6,870 bases of DNA from CAZKCK01 sp964552325 (GCA_964552325.1 CAZKHA010000180.1:1-6870), one strand, 5' to 3'. Positions 1 to 6,153 are shown, numbered from the stretch's first letter. A program made the numbers and translations. The notes: generated from the letters alone by a model not told the origin.

Positions 1-419
1 TCATAGTATTCCTCCAAATTTCGGATGATTGGGATACTTGCGCAGCATGCGCTTTCGTATAACAGGGGCACCTTGAATTTTTGTTGTAGATCAAGCAACT
101 CCATGGCATGCTCGGCCACCATTTTTTTATTGGCAGTAACCACGGCTTTGCCTTTGCTCAGGGCTTCCGATACGATTTCAAAAGCTGCATCGGCATCATC
201 AATCAATTCTACAATCACATTTATGCTGGGGTCATTCAGAAGCAAGGCTTTATCTGTTGTAAAGAAGGAGGAATCGATTGTCCTTTTTTTCTCAGGATGT
301 TTGATACAAATCCTTACTACATTAGCTTTTAAGCCTTTGGTTTGGGTAAGCACATTCCAGAGGCCTTGTCCCACGCAGCCAAAGCCAAATATGCCTAAAT
401 TTATAGATTGTCGTTCCAT
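1..419 (-). CDS. hom: Homoserine dehydrogenase, N-terminal part (3' end cut off by window edge)
   Basis: Homoserine dehydrogenase reduces aspartate semialdehyde to homoserine with NAD(P)H in the cytoplasm, at the branch point to methionine and threonine. Reading from the ATG at 419-417, 139 codons are visible. Residues 9-19 (GIFGFGCVGQG) form the Rossmann nucleotide-binding loop. VVTANKKM at 93-100 is the family's strongly conserved motif, and YESACCASIPIIRNL at 121-135 is the start of the catalytic domain signature. The nucleotide-binding domain begins directly at the N-terminus, so no aspartokinase domain is fused in front, unlike the bifunctional ThrA/MetL proteins. The start lies 40 bases after the stop of the upstream trans-sulfuration gene on the same strand, which suggests one transcript under the SAM-I riboswitch. 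The sequence before the ATG is AT-rich without a Shine-Dalgarno site. The missing C-terminal part would show whether a regulatory ACT domain is present. Confidence 0.95.
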   Translation of the reverse strand, partial: MERQSINLGIFGFGCVGQGLWNVLTQTKGLKANVVRICIKHPEKKRTIDSSFFTTDKALLLNDPSINVIVELIDDADAAFEIVSEALSKGKAVVTANKKMVAEHAMELLDLQQKFKVPLLYESACCASIPIIRNLEEYY

Positions 420-459
420 ATGTTTATAAAGTAGTGTATTATAGTTTGTTAAGTTTTAG

Positions 460-1605
460 TTATTTGACATCTTTTAAGGCATGCTTAAGGTCTGCTATAA
501 GATCTGCTGGACTTTCGATGCCACACGAAAGCCTGATAAGGGAATCGGCAATACCCGATGTATGGCGCACCTCTTTCGGAATGCTTTTGTGGGTCATGGA
601 GGCTGGATGGCAAAGCAAGCTTTTTACACCTCCAAGGCTTTCGGCCAATCGAAATACCTTGGTGCTTGTAATAAATTGTCTGGCAGCTTCTTCGGTGTCG
701 CATTTTAAGGTAAAGCTAAGCATACCACCAAAATTGCGCATTTGCTTTTTGGCTACTAAATGATTTTTATGTGCCCGAAGTCCGGGATAATAAACGGCTT
801 GAACAGAAGGAGAACCTTCTAAAAAGTTGGCAACAGCCATGGCGTTTTGGCAATGTTTATCCATTCGTAAAGCCAGTGTTTCAATACCACGGATTGTTAA
901 CCAGCAATCAAATGGGCCTAAGACACCACCCGACGAGTTTTGAATAAACTTGAGTTGCTCGGCTAGGCCTTGCTGGGCAACAACCACCAAACCGGCAAGT
1001 ACATCCGAATGTCCGGCCAAATACTTCGTTGCACTGTGTATTACAATATCAGCCCCTAAATGGATGGGCTTTTGTAAATAGGGCGAAGCAAAAGTGTTGT
1101 CAACCACCAATAGGGCATTATTCTCATGGGCCAGTTGCGCTATGGCAGCAATATCGGAGATTTTTAGTGTGGGATTCGTTGGGCTCTCGAGCCAAACCAA
1201 TTTTGTTTCAGGAGTAAAGGCTTTTTTTACTACTTCAAGATTAGTGGTATCAACAAAACTTACTGTAATGCCAAACTTCTTGTAAATCTGGTTAAGTATC
1301 CTGAATGTACCTCCATAAATATCGTTTACCGCAACAATATGATTACCCGTTGATAGCGTTTTTAAAACGGCATCGATAGCAGCTAGGCCACTGGCAAAGG
1401 CAAAACCCGCATGGCCATGCTCTAGTTGGGCAATAAGGGTTTCGAGAACTTGGCGTGTAGGGTTATTGGTTCGGGTGTAATCAAACCCTTTGTGTATGCC
1501 TGGTGCATCTTGTACAAAGGTGGAGGTTTGGTAAATGGGAACCGAGATGGCTCCCGTAAGAGGATCGATTGGAATAGCGTGTGTGAACAAGGTTTCTTCT
1601 GTCAT
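460..1605 (-). CDS. metB: PLP-dependent trans-sulfuration enzyme, cystathionine gamma-synthase type
   Basis: This 381-residue enzyme belongs to the Cys/Met metabolism PLP family. It probably joins activated homoserine to cysteine (cystathionine) or to sulfide. Visible family residues are YTRTNNPT at 43-50 (Tyr43 and Arg45 normally hold the cofactor phosphate of the neighbouring subunit), the ASGLAAI turn at 71-77, Asp169 in VVDNTFASP (binds the pyridine nitrogen), Ser191-Ala-Thr-Lys194 with Lys194 as the Schiff-base lysine, and ESLGGVKSL at 322-330. The length fits the gamma-synthase/gamma-lyase/beta-lyase subgroup; MetY-type sulfhydrylases are usually about 430 residues. The exact reaction cannot be settled from sequence alone. 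Position before hom and behind a SAM-I riboswitch supports a biosynthetic role over a catabolic gamma-lyase. The ATG at 1605 is the only sensible start, because an in-frame stop lies six codons upstream (1624-1626). Oddity: Lys328 stands where cystathionine gamma-synthases and gamma-lyases usually have glutamate (GGVESL). Confidence 0.9.
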   Translation of the reverse strand: MTEETLFTHAIPIDPLTGAISVPIYQTSTFVQDAPGIHKGFDYTRTNNPTRQVLETLIAQLEHGHAGFAFASGLAAIDAVLKTLSTGNHIVAVNDIYGGTFRILNQIYKKFGITVSFVDTTNLEVVKKAFTPETKLVWLESPTNPTLKISDIAAIAQLAHENNALLVVDNTFASPYLQKPIHLGADIVIHSATKYLAGHSDVLAGLVVVAQQGLAEQLKFIQNSSGGVLGPFDCWLTIRGIETLALRMDKHCQNAMAVANFLEGSPSVQAVYYPGLRAHKNHLVAKKQMRNFGGMLSFTLKCDTEEAARQFITSTKVFRLAESLGGVKSLLCHPASMTHKSIPKEVRHTSGIADSLIRLSCGIESPADLIADLKHALKDVK

Positions 1606-1680
1606 GATAAAAGTGTTAAGGTGTTATTAAACAATAACTTATCAAAAACAACAACAGAAGAACAAGACCTTTTGAATGCA

Positions 1681-1717
1681 CAAAAGCTCTCAACTGTAAA
1701 GTCAGAAGAGAGCTTTG
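1681..1717 (-). terminator. Riboswitch-controlled terminator hairpin
   Basis: On the minus strand, CAAAGCTCTC (1717-1708) pairs with GAGAGCTTTTG (1691-1681) with one bulged base. Further pairing CTG/CAG continues inside, after a 2x2 mismatch, giving a compact hairpin. Only four U follow in the stem's 3' arm and no longer U tract comes after it, so as an intrinsic terminator it is on the weak side. It sits 38 bases after the aptamer and 75 bases before the start codon, where the expression platform of a transcriptional S-box leader is expected. Its 5' arm overlaps the antiterminator pairing described separately. Confidence 0.72.
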
Positions 1718-1758
1718 ATTATGCTGGGTTGTGTTTATCAAACTATCTCGTCTAACTT
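1699..1758 (-). promoter_or_regulatory. Antiterminator of the SAM-I expression platform
   Basis: On the minus strand, AAGTTAGACGAGA (1758-1746) can pair with TCTCTTCTGACTT (1711-1699). This gives 12 pairs, one of them G-U, and one C-U mismatch. The first segment includes the last three bases of the aptamer's P1 3' strand (GATAAG, 1761-1756). The second includes part of the terminator's 5' arm (TCTC). The pairing therefore excludes both P1 closure and the terminator stem, which is the logic of a SAM-off switch: low SAM gives antitermination and gene expression. The pairing is read directly from sequence; the switching is inferred from the known S-box mechanism. Confidence 0.7.
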
Positions 1759-1854
1759 ATCTTTCCCTTTGCAGGGTTGGAATTGGCACCTTGTTGGTTT
1801 ACAACAGGTTGCCAAGGTTTCATCGGGCCATATCCCTCCGCCTTTCTTGATAAG
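1756..1854 (-). ncRNA. SAM-I (S-box) riboswitch aptamer
   Basis: Read on the minus strand, this 99-base element matches the S-box consensus closely. P1 is CTTATC/GATAAG (1854-1849 with 1761-1756) plus one flanking G-U. P2 carries the kink-turn signature GGCGGAGGGA ... GGCCCGATGAAACC. P3 is a long hairpin in which TTGGCAACCTGTTG pairs with CAACAAGGTGCCAA with two mismatches. J3/4 reads AATTCC, and P4 is CCCT-GCAA-AGGG with a GNRA-type tetraloop, followed by AAAGAT. The P2 loop's TGG can form the family pseudoknot with CCA in J3/4. The known ligand is S-adenosylmethionine, which stabilises P1. The element lies about 150 bases upstream of the trans-sulfuration gene and is followed by a terminator/antiterminator pair, so it should repress the metB-hom operon when SAM is abundant. 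Confidence 0.96.
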
Positions 1855-1877
1855 CAGTACTTGAAAAGAACGTGCTG

Positions 1878-1910
1878 CAAAGGTATAACAGAAATTTTAT
1901 ACGTTGCAAA
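1878..1910 (-). promoter_or_regulatory. Promoter of the metB-hom operon (Bacteroidota type)
   Basis: On the minus strand, TTTG (1910-1907) is followed after 21 bases by TACCTTTG (1885-1878). This matches the Bacteroidota housekeeping consensus of a -33 TTTG and a -7 TAnnTTTG. The expected transcription start, around 1870-1873, is about 17 bases before the first P1 base of the riboswitch, so the aptamer would be at the very 5' end of the transcript. The -33 region also overlaps the near-palindrome TGCAAACGTTTCTGCA (1905-1920), whose relevance is unknown. Confidence 0.75.
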
Positions 1911-1975
1911 CGTTTCTGCAAAAATAATTTTTTAACTCGGTTAGTTCGTCCAAACTTTTAAACGCGATCAATAGC

Positions 1976-2001
1976 AAAAAAAATAAATGCTTAATGATTT
2001 A
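1976..2001 (-). terminator. Weak putative terminator after the lipoprotein gene
   Basis: About 12 bases past the lipoprotein stop codon, the minus strand can form a five-pair stem (TAAAT/ATTTA, 2001-1984) with a mismatched interior, followed by eight consecutive U (1983-1976). The stem is short and purely AT, so termination is uncertain; the U run and the position are the main support. It would separate the OMP-lipoprotein pair from the metB promoter downstream. Confidence 0.35.
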
Positions 2002-2012
2002 GCAACTATTTT

Positions 2013-2591
2013 TTATTTCTTGGTAATGTAAATCAATTCTTTCAGTTTTAATGCCGATGTTGAACCCGAAGTACCCAGTGGGTCAGCTTCTACATAGGCT
2101 AACTCAAAACGGTTATCAGAAAGTTCGCGAACAGTTAAAACTGCACGGAATGACCCATTGCCACAAGTTGACCAGAAAGTCAATCTTTTTTTGTTAAGAT
2201 CAGGAAACCAATAAGCAACATATTTTCCATATGATACATCAACACAAACGGCTTGGTTGGGCACAAACTTCTTTACGAAATTAAACTGATACAGCGATTG
2301 GCTGAACATCAACGTGTTTTCTGAAAAAGCGGGCTCAAAAATGTTAATTTCCCCAAAAGCTTCAAGGGTGTCAGTCAAAGGACGCTCCTTCAGTATAATT
2401 GTTTCGTTGCCTGTAAACAGTGTATTCGAATTGGGCTTAACCTGCCTAATGGAGTCAACTCGGTATTCGCCCTCAAAAAAGACAACTTCATTTTCAATAG
2501 GATCCTTAGAACACGACCCTATTAGGAGCAATAGGCCTAAAAAGGCGCCCATACCGGCTATAATGCTTAATTTAGTGTATATCTTATTCAT
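2013..2591 (-). CDS. Small lipoprotein of unknown function
   Basis: This is a 192-residue protein whose family I do not recognise. Residues 1-26 form a lipoprotein signal: a lysine-containing start, a hydrophobic stretch from about 9 to 24, and the lipobox Ile-Gly-Ser-Cys with Cys27 as the lipidated residue. The mature protein starts CSKDPIENE, so it should be anchored by its N-terminal lipid on the periplasmic side of a membrane or on the cell surface. The rest (about 40-190) alternates polar and hydrophobic residues, starts with GEYRVDSI and ends in LKLKELIYITKK. That pattern suggests an all-beta, possibly lipocalin-like, domain; this is a guess from pattern only. Cys116 and Cys143 could form a disulfide. 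The start is 22 bases after the stop of the upstream outer-membrane protein gene, so the two are probably co-transcribed and may act together. Confidence 0.85.
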   Translation of the reverse strand: MNKIYTKLSIIAGMGAFLGLLLLIGSCSKDPIENEVVFFEGEYRVDSIRQVKPNSNTLFTGNETIILKERPLTDTLEAFGEINIFEPAFSENTLMFSQSLYQFNFVKKFVPNQAVCVDVSYGKYVAYWFPDLNKKRLTFWSTCGNGSFRAVLTVRELSDNRFELAYVEADPLGTSGSTSALKLKELIYITKK

Positions 2592-2613
2592 AATCAGTGT
2601 TTACAAATATTCG

Positions 2614-3420
2614 CTATTTAAATATATCCATGCTATATAAATCAACAATTAACCCAAACTTAATTGACATCCCGCTTAGCTCACGGTTTAAGGGACCAAA
2701 ACCAACAAAATACGCGTAATCGTTTGCCCTGTTTGCCCAATCGGCGGGCAGATACACTGTTTTCATTCCACCTGTCCATATAACGCCATAATCGCTGCCT
2801 AAATCCTGTAAACCAACTACATCACCAGGATCAAACATTGTCCAGGTTGCCGATAGATATCCTCTTATTTTTTTCCCAAATTCAATACGAGGCCCTAGGT
2901 TGAGCAGCCATCGCTTTTTAAAATCAAAAATTCCATTGGTGGTTTGTTCGGAACCATAACTTTCGGTACCATCGGCATAAACAGTTCTTACGTGCAACTC
3001 GCCGTTCAACGATTTTAATCCCAGATTCAACCCAACCCAAAACTTATCAGAAACAGGAACCTGTATGGGGAAATTCATGTTGTAACCATTCGAAACGAGC
3101 TGAAGTTCCATCTTATCTCCACTTGTAAACGCAAGGGTCAGCAATTGTGATGGATATCCATAGCGTTCATACTCAACACTGAACACAGCAAATCGAAACC
3201 CAAGGCCGATGGTCCATCCCAGCATGGGGTCAAAATTTCCGAACTGTGAACTTAACTTCGAGTTGAAACCAGTATTGTACGAGTTTGTGAAATACTGCAT
3301 GGAGTTCCAATTCATGTTCCAGTAATCGCCGCCACCTAAAACGTAAAAAGTTTGGGCTTTGGCTGGAACAAAGAAGTTTAGAAGCACAAAAAGGAAGAAT
3401 AGGTGTATTATTTTCTTCAT
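2614..3420 (-). CDS. Putative outer-membrane beta-barrel protein
   Basis: This is an exported protein of 268 residues from the ATG at 3420-3418, of no family I can name. I chose this start because MKKIIHLF begins a normal signal peptide: two lysines, a run of about 15 hydrophobic residues, then Ala-Lys-Ala before Gln at residue 23. An in-frame ATG at 3450 would add ten residues and remains possible. The mature part is rich in aromatic residues and glycine with alternating strands, for example WTIGLGFRFAVFSVEYERY, FWVGLNLGLKSL, GYLSATWTMF and MSIKFGLIVDLYSM. This is typical of 8- to 12-strand outer-membrane barrels. The last residue is Lys after Phe, so the usual C-terminal aromatic is one position in. 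It is followed after 22 bases by a lipoprotein gene on the same strand. Function and ligand are unknown. Confidence 0.82.
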   Translation of the reverse strand: MKKIIHLFFLFVLLNFFVPAKAQTFYVLGGGDYWNMNWNSMQYFTNSYNTGFNSKLSSQFGNFDPMLGWTIGLGFRFAVFSVEYERYGYPSQLLTLAFTSGDKMELQLVSNGYNMNFPIQVPVSDKFWVGLNLGLKSLNGELHVRTVYADGTESYGSEQTTNGIFDFKKRWLLNLGPRIEFGKKIRGYLSATWTMFDPGDVVGLQDLGSDYGVIWTGGMKTVYLPADWANRANDYAYFVGFGPLNRELSGMSIKFGLIVDLYSMDIFK

Positions 3421-3520
3421 AAGCATTTTTGTAAAGTCAATCAACAACATTTAAAGCCGCGCCCTTGTTCATTTTGCAGTTCTGTAAGCGGCAATTTGAT
3501 TGAGTAATTCTTGCCCTCAG

Positions 3521-3538
3521 TTGCAAATTTTGCAAATT
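3521..3538. repeat. Perfect tandem repeat of TTGCAAATT
   Basis: Two adjacent, identical 9-base units occupy 3521-3529 and 3530-3538. An inverted relative, CAATTTG, occurs about 25 bases to the left at 3492-3498. The position in the middle of a divergent intergenic region is where a regulator could act on either gene, but nothing else shows that it is a binding site. Confidence 0.5.
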
Positions 3539-3605
3539 AATTGGTTGAAAACGTTTGTTTTGTACGCATTTGAACACCCATTGCCTTGTTTTGAACAACT
3601 TTCTG

Positions 3606-3613
3606 TACTTTTG
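3606..3613 (+). promoter_or_regulatory. Candidate -7 element for the permease gene
   Basis: TACTTTTG fits the Bacteroidota TAnnTTTG -7 consensus and would give a leader of roughly 90 bases before the permease ATG. The -33 element is poor: the nearest candidate is ATTG, 22 bases upstream, and the better TTTG at 3590-3593 is only 12 bases away. The assignment is therefore tentative. Confidence 0.4.
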
Positions 3614-3711
3614 AGCGCATTATTTTTTACTACTATCTAATATTCAGGACGATAATGCTTAATGGCATGGTATTATGTTTATTGATGGTTTAGCTAAATA
3701 CCCTACGGCTT

Positions 3712-6147
3712 ATGATACGTAATATTCTGAAAACCATTATTCGCAACCTTTTGCGATCAAAAACATACGCCATCATTAATATTTTAGGCTTGGCCACGGG
3801 TATTGCAAGCTTTATTCTTATCATGCTTTACATTGAGTATGAGGTTTCGTACGATAAGTTTTATGCTGATTCAGAGCGCGTTTATCGTATTACGAGCCAA
3901 ACCGATTTTGGTGGCGTTGCCGAACGATCTACCAGTTGTCCTGCTCCATTAGCACCGGCCTTGTACAACGATTACCCGGAAGCAATAGCAGCTTATACAC
4001 GCATCTATAATAATTGGGGCGATGATTATAGTTTTGAATACCTGCGAAATATTTGGCCTAACCAACTCGTTCGTACCAAGGAAAGTCAATGCTTTTTTGT
4101 GGATTCATCTTTTTTTTCGGTGTTTTCAACCCAAATGATTGCCGGTGATATTGCAACTGCCTTGAACGGGCCTAATAAGGTGGTATTGACCGAATCTGCT
4201 GCATTAAAGTACTTTGGAACCGAAGACCCTTTAGGAAAGGAGTTGGTTATCGACAACCTGTACAGGCTTAGCGTTAGTGGAATAGTTAAGGATGTGCCCA
4301 AGAATTCGCATTTTCATTATAACGTGTTGGTTTCGTTAAGCACCTTAAAAAAGCAATGGAAGGGCGATTTGCCCAAAACTTGGGTCTGGAATCCTTTTTG
4401 GACCTATATCAAATTGGCTCCAGGACGAGCTATCACTTCCGTATCAGCAGGTTTTGAACATTTTGTGTCCAAATATTTTGATGATGCCCAAAAAGCAAAT
4501 ATTACACTTGGTTACCAAGCCCTCACCGATATTCATCTTCGTTCGCAACTTGATTATGAGATTGAGCCAAATGGCAACCATGTACACATGAAGATACTGG
4601 GTTTTATTGCCTTATTCTTGTTAATTATAGCTTCCATCAATTTCATGAATTTGTCGACAGCCACAGCTGCTAGCCGGGCGCGGGAAGTTGGGGTGAAAAA
4701 GGTTTTTGGCGCATCGCGGGCAGCACTTATTGTGCAATTTATTGCTGAGGCATTGTTTGTTACACTTTTAGCAGTGTTTTTTGCCATTTTTATCGTAAAC
4801 CTTGCTTTGCCTTCTTTTAGTTCAATTGTTGACAAAAGCCTCGATTATCAGGCAATTTTTGAGCCGAGGAATTTGGTACTACTCATTTTGCTTTGGTTAG
4901 TGATGGGTTTTTTATCTGGGTTCTATCCGGCATTTTTTCTTTCATCCTTCAGCCCATTAAAAGTTCTAAAAGGCAACTTAAGTTTGGGAAGCCGAAGCGC
5001 AGTCTTACGTAAGATACTTGTTGTTACACAGTTTACCATTTCGGTAGTACTAATTATATGTACTTTTTCGGCTTTTCACCAATTAAATTACTTGTTAAAA
5101 GCAGATGTTGGTTTCCATAAAGAAGATATTTTGTTGTTGCCAGTAAGGAAGCAATCCGTGGTTGTTGAATATAGTTCTTTTAAGGCCAGTCTTTTAACAA
5201 ACCCTGATATTGTATCGGTAACGGGTGTGGATTACGTCCCAGGCATTGATCACAACTCTCACGAATTTAAGATAGAAGGCTTGCCTCCCGACGAATGGCA
5301 GTTTTATCCCACGCTAGCGGTACGGCACGATTTTGTAAAAACTTTCGGGATAGAGATTGTTGCGGGCCGCGACTATAACGAGGCTAACCTTAGCGATCCA
5401 ATGGAAGCAATTTTGATAAACGAAGCCATGGTAAAACATTTGGGCTGGGAATCGAATGAATGGGCCTTGGGTAAAAAGTTTTCTTCGATACGTGGAAATG
5501 AAAAAGTGGTAGGTGTGTTCAGGGACATTAATGCAAAATCGCTTCATTTTGAACGATCTCCATTGGTTCTGAATATTAAGGAAAATAAATTTGAGGTTAA
5601 TTATTTCATGAATTATGTGGCTATCCGCCTAAAACCAGGGGCTGATGTACCTGCCGTACTTAGTTTTCTTGAAACCAAATGGGATCAATTTCAGGTTAAA
5701 AGCCCGTTCGAATACCATTTTCTCGATCACCTTCTCCAAAAACAATATTCCGAAGACGTGCGTATTGGACAACTTACAGGATTACTGGCTGGTATAATCA
5801 TATTTATTGCCAGTATTGGTCTTTTTGGGTTGATTTCGTTTATGGCCAGCCAACGCACCCGCGAAATTGGTATCCGTAAAGCTTTGGGCGCAAATCAATT
5901 ATCAATCATTAGGATGTTATCAAACGAATTTTTGCGCCTTACTGGTATTGCTGTCTTGATAGCTTTTCCTCTGGCATGGCTACTTATAAAAGCGTGGTTA
6001 ACTAGTTTTTCGTTCCGTGCCCCCATATCTATACCCTTGTTTATCTCAGCAGGGCTTCTGGCGTTGTTTATTGCCATGTTGGTTACATGGGCACGGGCTA
6101 TTGTTGCAGCGCATATGAATCCCTCCGATTCACTCAAGTATGAATAG
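3712..6147 (+). CDS. ABC transporter permease with two MacB/FtsX modules
   Basis: This is an 811-residue inner-membrane protein of the FtsX/MacB (type VII ABC) permease superfamily, in a tandem form. Hydrophobic segments lie at about 19-41, 295-316, 343-366, 387-411, 435-457, 688-711, 742-763 and 773-797, eight in all and arranged as two sets of four. Large extracytoplasmic MacB-type domains lie at about 45-290 and 460-685. Two cytoplasmic coupling motifs, REVGVKKVFGAS (324-335) and REIGIRKALGAN (717-728), are the usual contacts with the ATPase. The N-terminal LRSKTYAIINILGLATGIA is the typical entry to the first membrane helix. Such proteins drive mechanotransmission, export or lipoprotein-related steps rather than classical import; the substrate cannot be told. 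No ATP-binding subunit or membrane-fusion protein lies in the window, so it must use a partner encoded elsewhere or outside the window. The start codon ATG at 3712 directly precedes the expected N-terminus. Confidence 0.93.
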   Translation: MIRNILKTIIRNLLRSKTYAIINILGLATGIASFILIMLYIEYEVSYDKFYADSERVYRITSQTDFGGVAERSTSCPAPLAPALYNDYPEAIAAYTRIYNNWGDDYSFEYLRNIWPNQLVRTKESQCFFVDSSFFSVFSTQMIAGDIATALNGPNKVVLTESAALKYFGTEDPLGKELVIDNLYRLSVSGIVKDVPKNSHFHYNVLVSLSTLKKQWKGDLPKTWVWNPFWTYIKLAPGRAITSVSAGFEHFVSKYFDDAQKANITLGYQALTDIHLRSQLDYEIEPNGNHVHMKILGFIALFLLIIASINFMNLSTATAASRAREVGVKKVFGASRAALIVQFIAEALFVTLLAVFFAIFIVNLALPSFSSIVDKSLDYQAIFEPRNLVLLILLWLVMGFLSGFYPAFFLSSFSPLKVLKGNLSLGSRSAVLRKILVVTQFTISVVLIICTFSAFHQLNYLLKADVGFHKEDILLLPVRKQSVVVEYSSFKASLLTNPDIVSVTGVDYVPGIDHNSHEFKIEGLPPDEWQFYPTLAVRHDFVKTFGIEIVAGRDYNEANLSDPMEAILINEAMVKHLGWESNEWALGKKFSSIRGNEKVVGVFRDINAKSLHFERSPLVLNIKENKFEVNYFMNYVAIRLKPGADVPAVLSFLETKWDQFQVKSPFEYHFLDHLLQKQYSEDVRIGQLTGLLAGIIIFIASIGLFGLISFMASQRTREIGIRKALGANQLSIIRMLSNEFLRLTGIAVLIAFPLAWLLIKAWLTSFSFRAPISIPLFISAGLLALFIAMLVTWARAIVAAHMNPSDSLKYE

Positions 6148-6153
6148 CGTTGC

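Larger units (their letters stand above)
3421..3711. other. Divergent intergenic region with tandem 9-base repeat
   Basis: This stretch of 291 bases lies between the outer-membrane protein gene (leftward) and the permease gene (rightward) and has no convincing gene. It holds a perfect tandem repeat (3521-3538), a -7-like element for the permease (3606-3613), and a 7-base inverted repeat GCATTAT/ATAATGC (3617-3623 and 3652-3658, 28-base loop) that would lie in the permease 5' leader. A 12-codon ATG frame (3655-3693) is too short to support. No good promoter for the leftward gene was found. Confidence 0.6.

Noticed and set aside
434..763. Plus-strand open frame of 109 codons
   Set aside because: It lies antisense to the conserved C-terminal part of the trans-sulfuration enzyme and has no family features.
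1426..1755. Plus-strand open frame of 109 codons across the metB 5' end and leader
   Set aside because: It is antisense to the metB start and to the riboswitch expression platform, both strongly supported, and its protein has no recognisable features.
3418..3450. Upstream ATG at 3450 as start of the outer-membrane protein
   Set aside because: It would place ten extra residues (MLLIDFTKML) before a normal Met-Lys-Lys signal peptide start; the ATG at 3420 is more typical, though 3450 is not excluded.
3533..3540. TTAATTTG on the minus strand as -7 element for the outer-membrane protein gene
   Set aside because: It has one mismatch to TAnnTTTG and no TTTG at the required distance upstream, so it cannot be supported as a promoter.
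3617..3658. Inverted repeat GCATTAT/ATAATGC as a riboswitch or attenuator in the permease leader
   Set aside because: Only seven AT-rich pairs with a 28-base loop, and no further conserved structure or U tract.
3655..3693. 12-codon reading frame upstream of the permease start (MLNGMVLCLLMV)
   Set aside because: It is too short and has no supporting start context or regulatory pattern; chance is sufficient.
4554..4835. Minus-strand open frame of 93 codons inside the permease gene
   Set aside because: It is antisense to the first coupling motif and membrane segments of a clearly real gene.
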